The notes below the pieces were generated by a model. The model did no database searches. It was not told where the DNA came from and saw only the letters and a list, made by a program, of their open reading frames with translations. Below, piece after piece: positions 62,765-64,000 of a DNA stretch of 64,000 nucleotides (positions are counted from its first letter, which is position 1; every line of letters starts with the position of its first letter). The stretch is from Talpa occidentalis (lineage: Eukaryota; Chordata; Mammalia; Eulipotyphla; Talpidae). The stretch covers positions 135,872,676-135,936,675 of the forward strand of contig NW_023604295.1 of assembly GCF_014898055.3 (NCBI RefSeq), given 5' to 3'. The translations under genes and the position numbers were made by a program.

Positions 62765-62815
62765 AAGCCAAAGAAGAAATCCCTCAATAAAATACCCATG
62801 TGACACCCACCCTCC
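62765..62815 (+). other. Transduced 3' flank of the source L1
   Basis: Non-L1 sequence (aagccaaagaagaaatccct onward, with caataaaatacccatgtg) lying between the two A tails of the L1. Inferred to derive from the locus next to the progenitor L1. Confidence 0.6.
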
Positions 62816-62959
62816 AAAAAAAAAAAAAAAAAAAAAAAGACATCCCCTTTATCCTAAGTCTCACAAATAATTTGTAAGTAAAATCCTGTTGGCCCCTTCT
62901 AGTGTAGTCACAATGTGAATGTTTTATACCATCCCTATGGAAAATTCTCTGGCTCAAGA

Positions 62960-63560
62960 CTTTCTTTTGTTTTACCTGAATAATTGCATGATCTGCCTAA
63001 GTTACTCCCTACTCAGCTTTGCCCCTATTGTTAGTCAGTTCTCAACAGCACAGCCAGATTGATCCTTTAAACACTATTGTTAGAACCTGAGCTTATGCAG
63101 GAACCCTCTGCTGACATTTTAGCAGGATTAAGAGTAAAAGCCTTCAAGGTCATTCAAGGTCCTGCAAGTTTACTGATTCAGCCACAGGGTCAGTGGGACC
63201 ATTGTTCTCAATGCCATTCCCCAAACACAAAACCACACTCCAAGAACACAGTTGTCTCAGGACCTTGGAACTTGCCTTGTTTTCTGTCTGAAAGCAGGTT
63301 CCCCCCAGATATTTGCATAGCTCATTCCCTTATTGCTTTCTTTTGTTTGTTCAGACATCACCTTTGTAGTGAGAACTTGCCTAATAACATTACTTAAAAT
63401 AGCAAACTGTATCTCATTCGTCCTAGTCCCCAATGTGCCTGATCCCTTCCTTTCTTTGTTTTCTCCATAGCATTTTTCAGATGATGCATTATAAAATTTA
63501 TTTGTTCATTTGAGTTTTTCCATAATGCCTCTCTCTGTCATAGCATAAGTTAAAATAGGA
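62960..63560 (+). mobile_element. L2 (LINE2) 3' relic
   Basis: Typical L2 order: cagcacagccagattgatcc, then aagagtaaaagccttcaagg, catagctcattccctta, a tagtgagaacttgcctaa block, ttttctccatagcattttt, and an aaaatttatttgttcatttg tail. Diverged; the 106-codon frame within is not a gene. Confidence 0.75.
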
Positions 63561-64000
63561 CAGAAATTACTGACTGATTTTATCATTGTTCTATATCTAG
63601 CAACTAATCAGTGCCTCTTCATTTTCTCTGCTCATTTAATTTGTGTAAGAAATGAAAACTATTGGGGTGAATACACTCAAAGAGATGTGAAGAGTGAGTG
63701 TATAAATCTAAGTGTGTAAGTTATGGATGTCCATCATTTAAATGGGATCGAATAAAAGAAATCAGTGAGAAACCATGGGTATAAAGTAAACCTTCAGAGA
63801 TTGATATCATAGAAAGCAAGAGGAAGTTAAAAGATCACAGAGTGTTATTTATTACAGAGGCTATAGAAAATTAAAATGAAAACTGAATAATTACCTGGAG
63901 ATTTGTCTAATGAGATATGATTGACGATGTTGAAATGAACTATTTATAGAGTGGTTGATTACATGTAAGTGTGGGAACTAGACTGAAAAAAGTTGAGAAG
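63561..64000. other. AT-rich unique DNA to the end of the window
   Basis: No gene or named repeat recognised. Confidence 0.5.

Larger units (their letters stand above)
61855..62838 (+). mobile_element. 5'-truncated L1 with apparent 3' transduction
   Basis: Forward L1 covering the last part of ORF2, the 3' UTR with a G-rich tract (62620-62662) and a first A-rich tail (about 62750-62764). Then come about 50 non-L1 bases (about 62765-62815) with a CAATAAA motif, and a second long pure A run (62816-62838). A perfect 16-bp duplication aaagacatccccttta encloses everything (61839-61854 and 62836-62851). The simplest reading is that the source L1 RNA read past its own weak polyadenylation site and carried flanking sequence along. 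The pure A run and perfect duplication make it one of the youngest elements here. ORF2 is frameshifted, so the copy is dead. Confidence 0.9.

Noticed and set aside
1..64000. CRISPR array, bacterial operon, prophage or plasmid features
   Set aside because: No regularly spaced direct repeats, no ribosome-binding-site-led gene series. The base composition and repeat content are mammalian throughout.

Overview
The window is a piece of nuclear genome from a placental mammal. It is AT-rich, CpG-poor and packed with interspersed repeats. Its most telling component is an abundant tRNA-derived SINE of about 270 bp. The SINE has an RNA polymerase III A box and B box in the head, a GC-rich body and an (AAAT)n/A-rich tail. 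There are about fourteen substantial copies plus a short tail remnant. I see no Alu, B1/B2, Can-SINE, Bov-tA or horse ERE copies. The SINE head resembles those of laurasiatherian tRNA SINEs, so a non-primate, probably laurasiatherian mammal is my inference; I cannot name the order.

No complete protein-coding gene can be supported. The longer open reading frames are L1 fragments, antisense readings of the GC-rich SINE, or chance frames in AT-rich DNA. One 57-codon minus-strand stretch (38545-38718), preceded by a possible splice acceptor and unusually rich in CpG, is listed as a low-confidence candidate terminal exon. The window is best read as intergenic or intronic.

Layout: 1-11 kb is mostly unique AT-rich DNA, with a compact L1 at 1781-2605 whose 5' half is inverted. 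11-30 kb holds MIR relics, two hAT-type DNA transposon relics, an L1 3' end (13.3 kb), a 93-bp local duplication (20.05 and 21.80 kb), five SINEs, and an old L1 split by one of those SINEs (29 kb). 30-45 kb carries a second L1 with internal inversion (32.4-33.2 kb, minus), a solo LTR (34.6-35.1 kb, minus), and seven more SINEs (counting 45.0 kb). 46-52 kb is dominated by L2 relics and another ancient repeat, plus a 27-bp L1 micro-insertion (49.95 kb). 52-64 kb has a full SINE next to a head-only SINE, a 2.3-kb unit of antisense L1 ORF2/ORF1 sequence (54.2-56.5 kb), an inverted SINE pair (58.2-58.8 kb), a MIR, an L1 with an apparent 3' transduction (61.86-62.84 kb) and an L2 relic.

The elements share one machinery. 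L1 supplies endonuclease and reverse transcriptase; the SINEs and other retrocopies use it in trans, as the target-site duplications of about 13-18 bp, A-rich tails and TT/AAAA-like sites show. The most interesting observations are unusual products of this process: twin priming (two cases), 3' transduction, an antisense-L1 retrocopy, a head-only SINE and a micro-insertion. I found no CRISPR array, bacterial operon or other discrete novel system. Repeat family names rest on recognition by eye, not on a database search.
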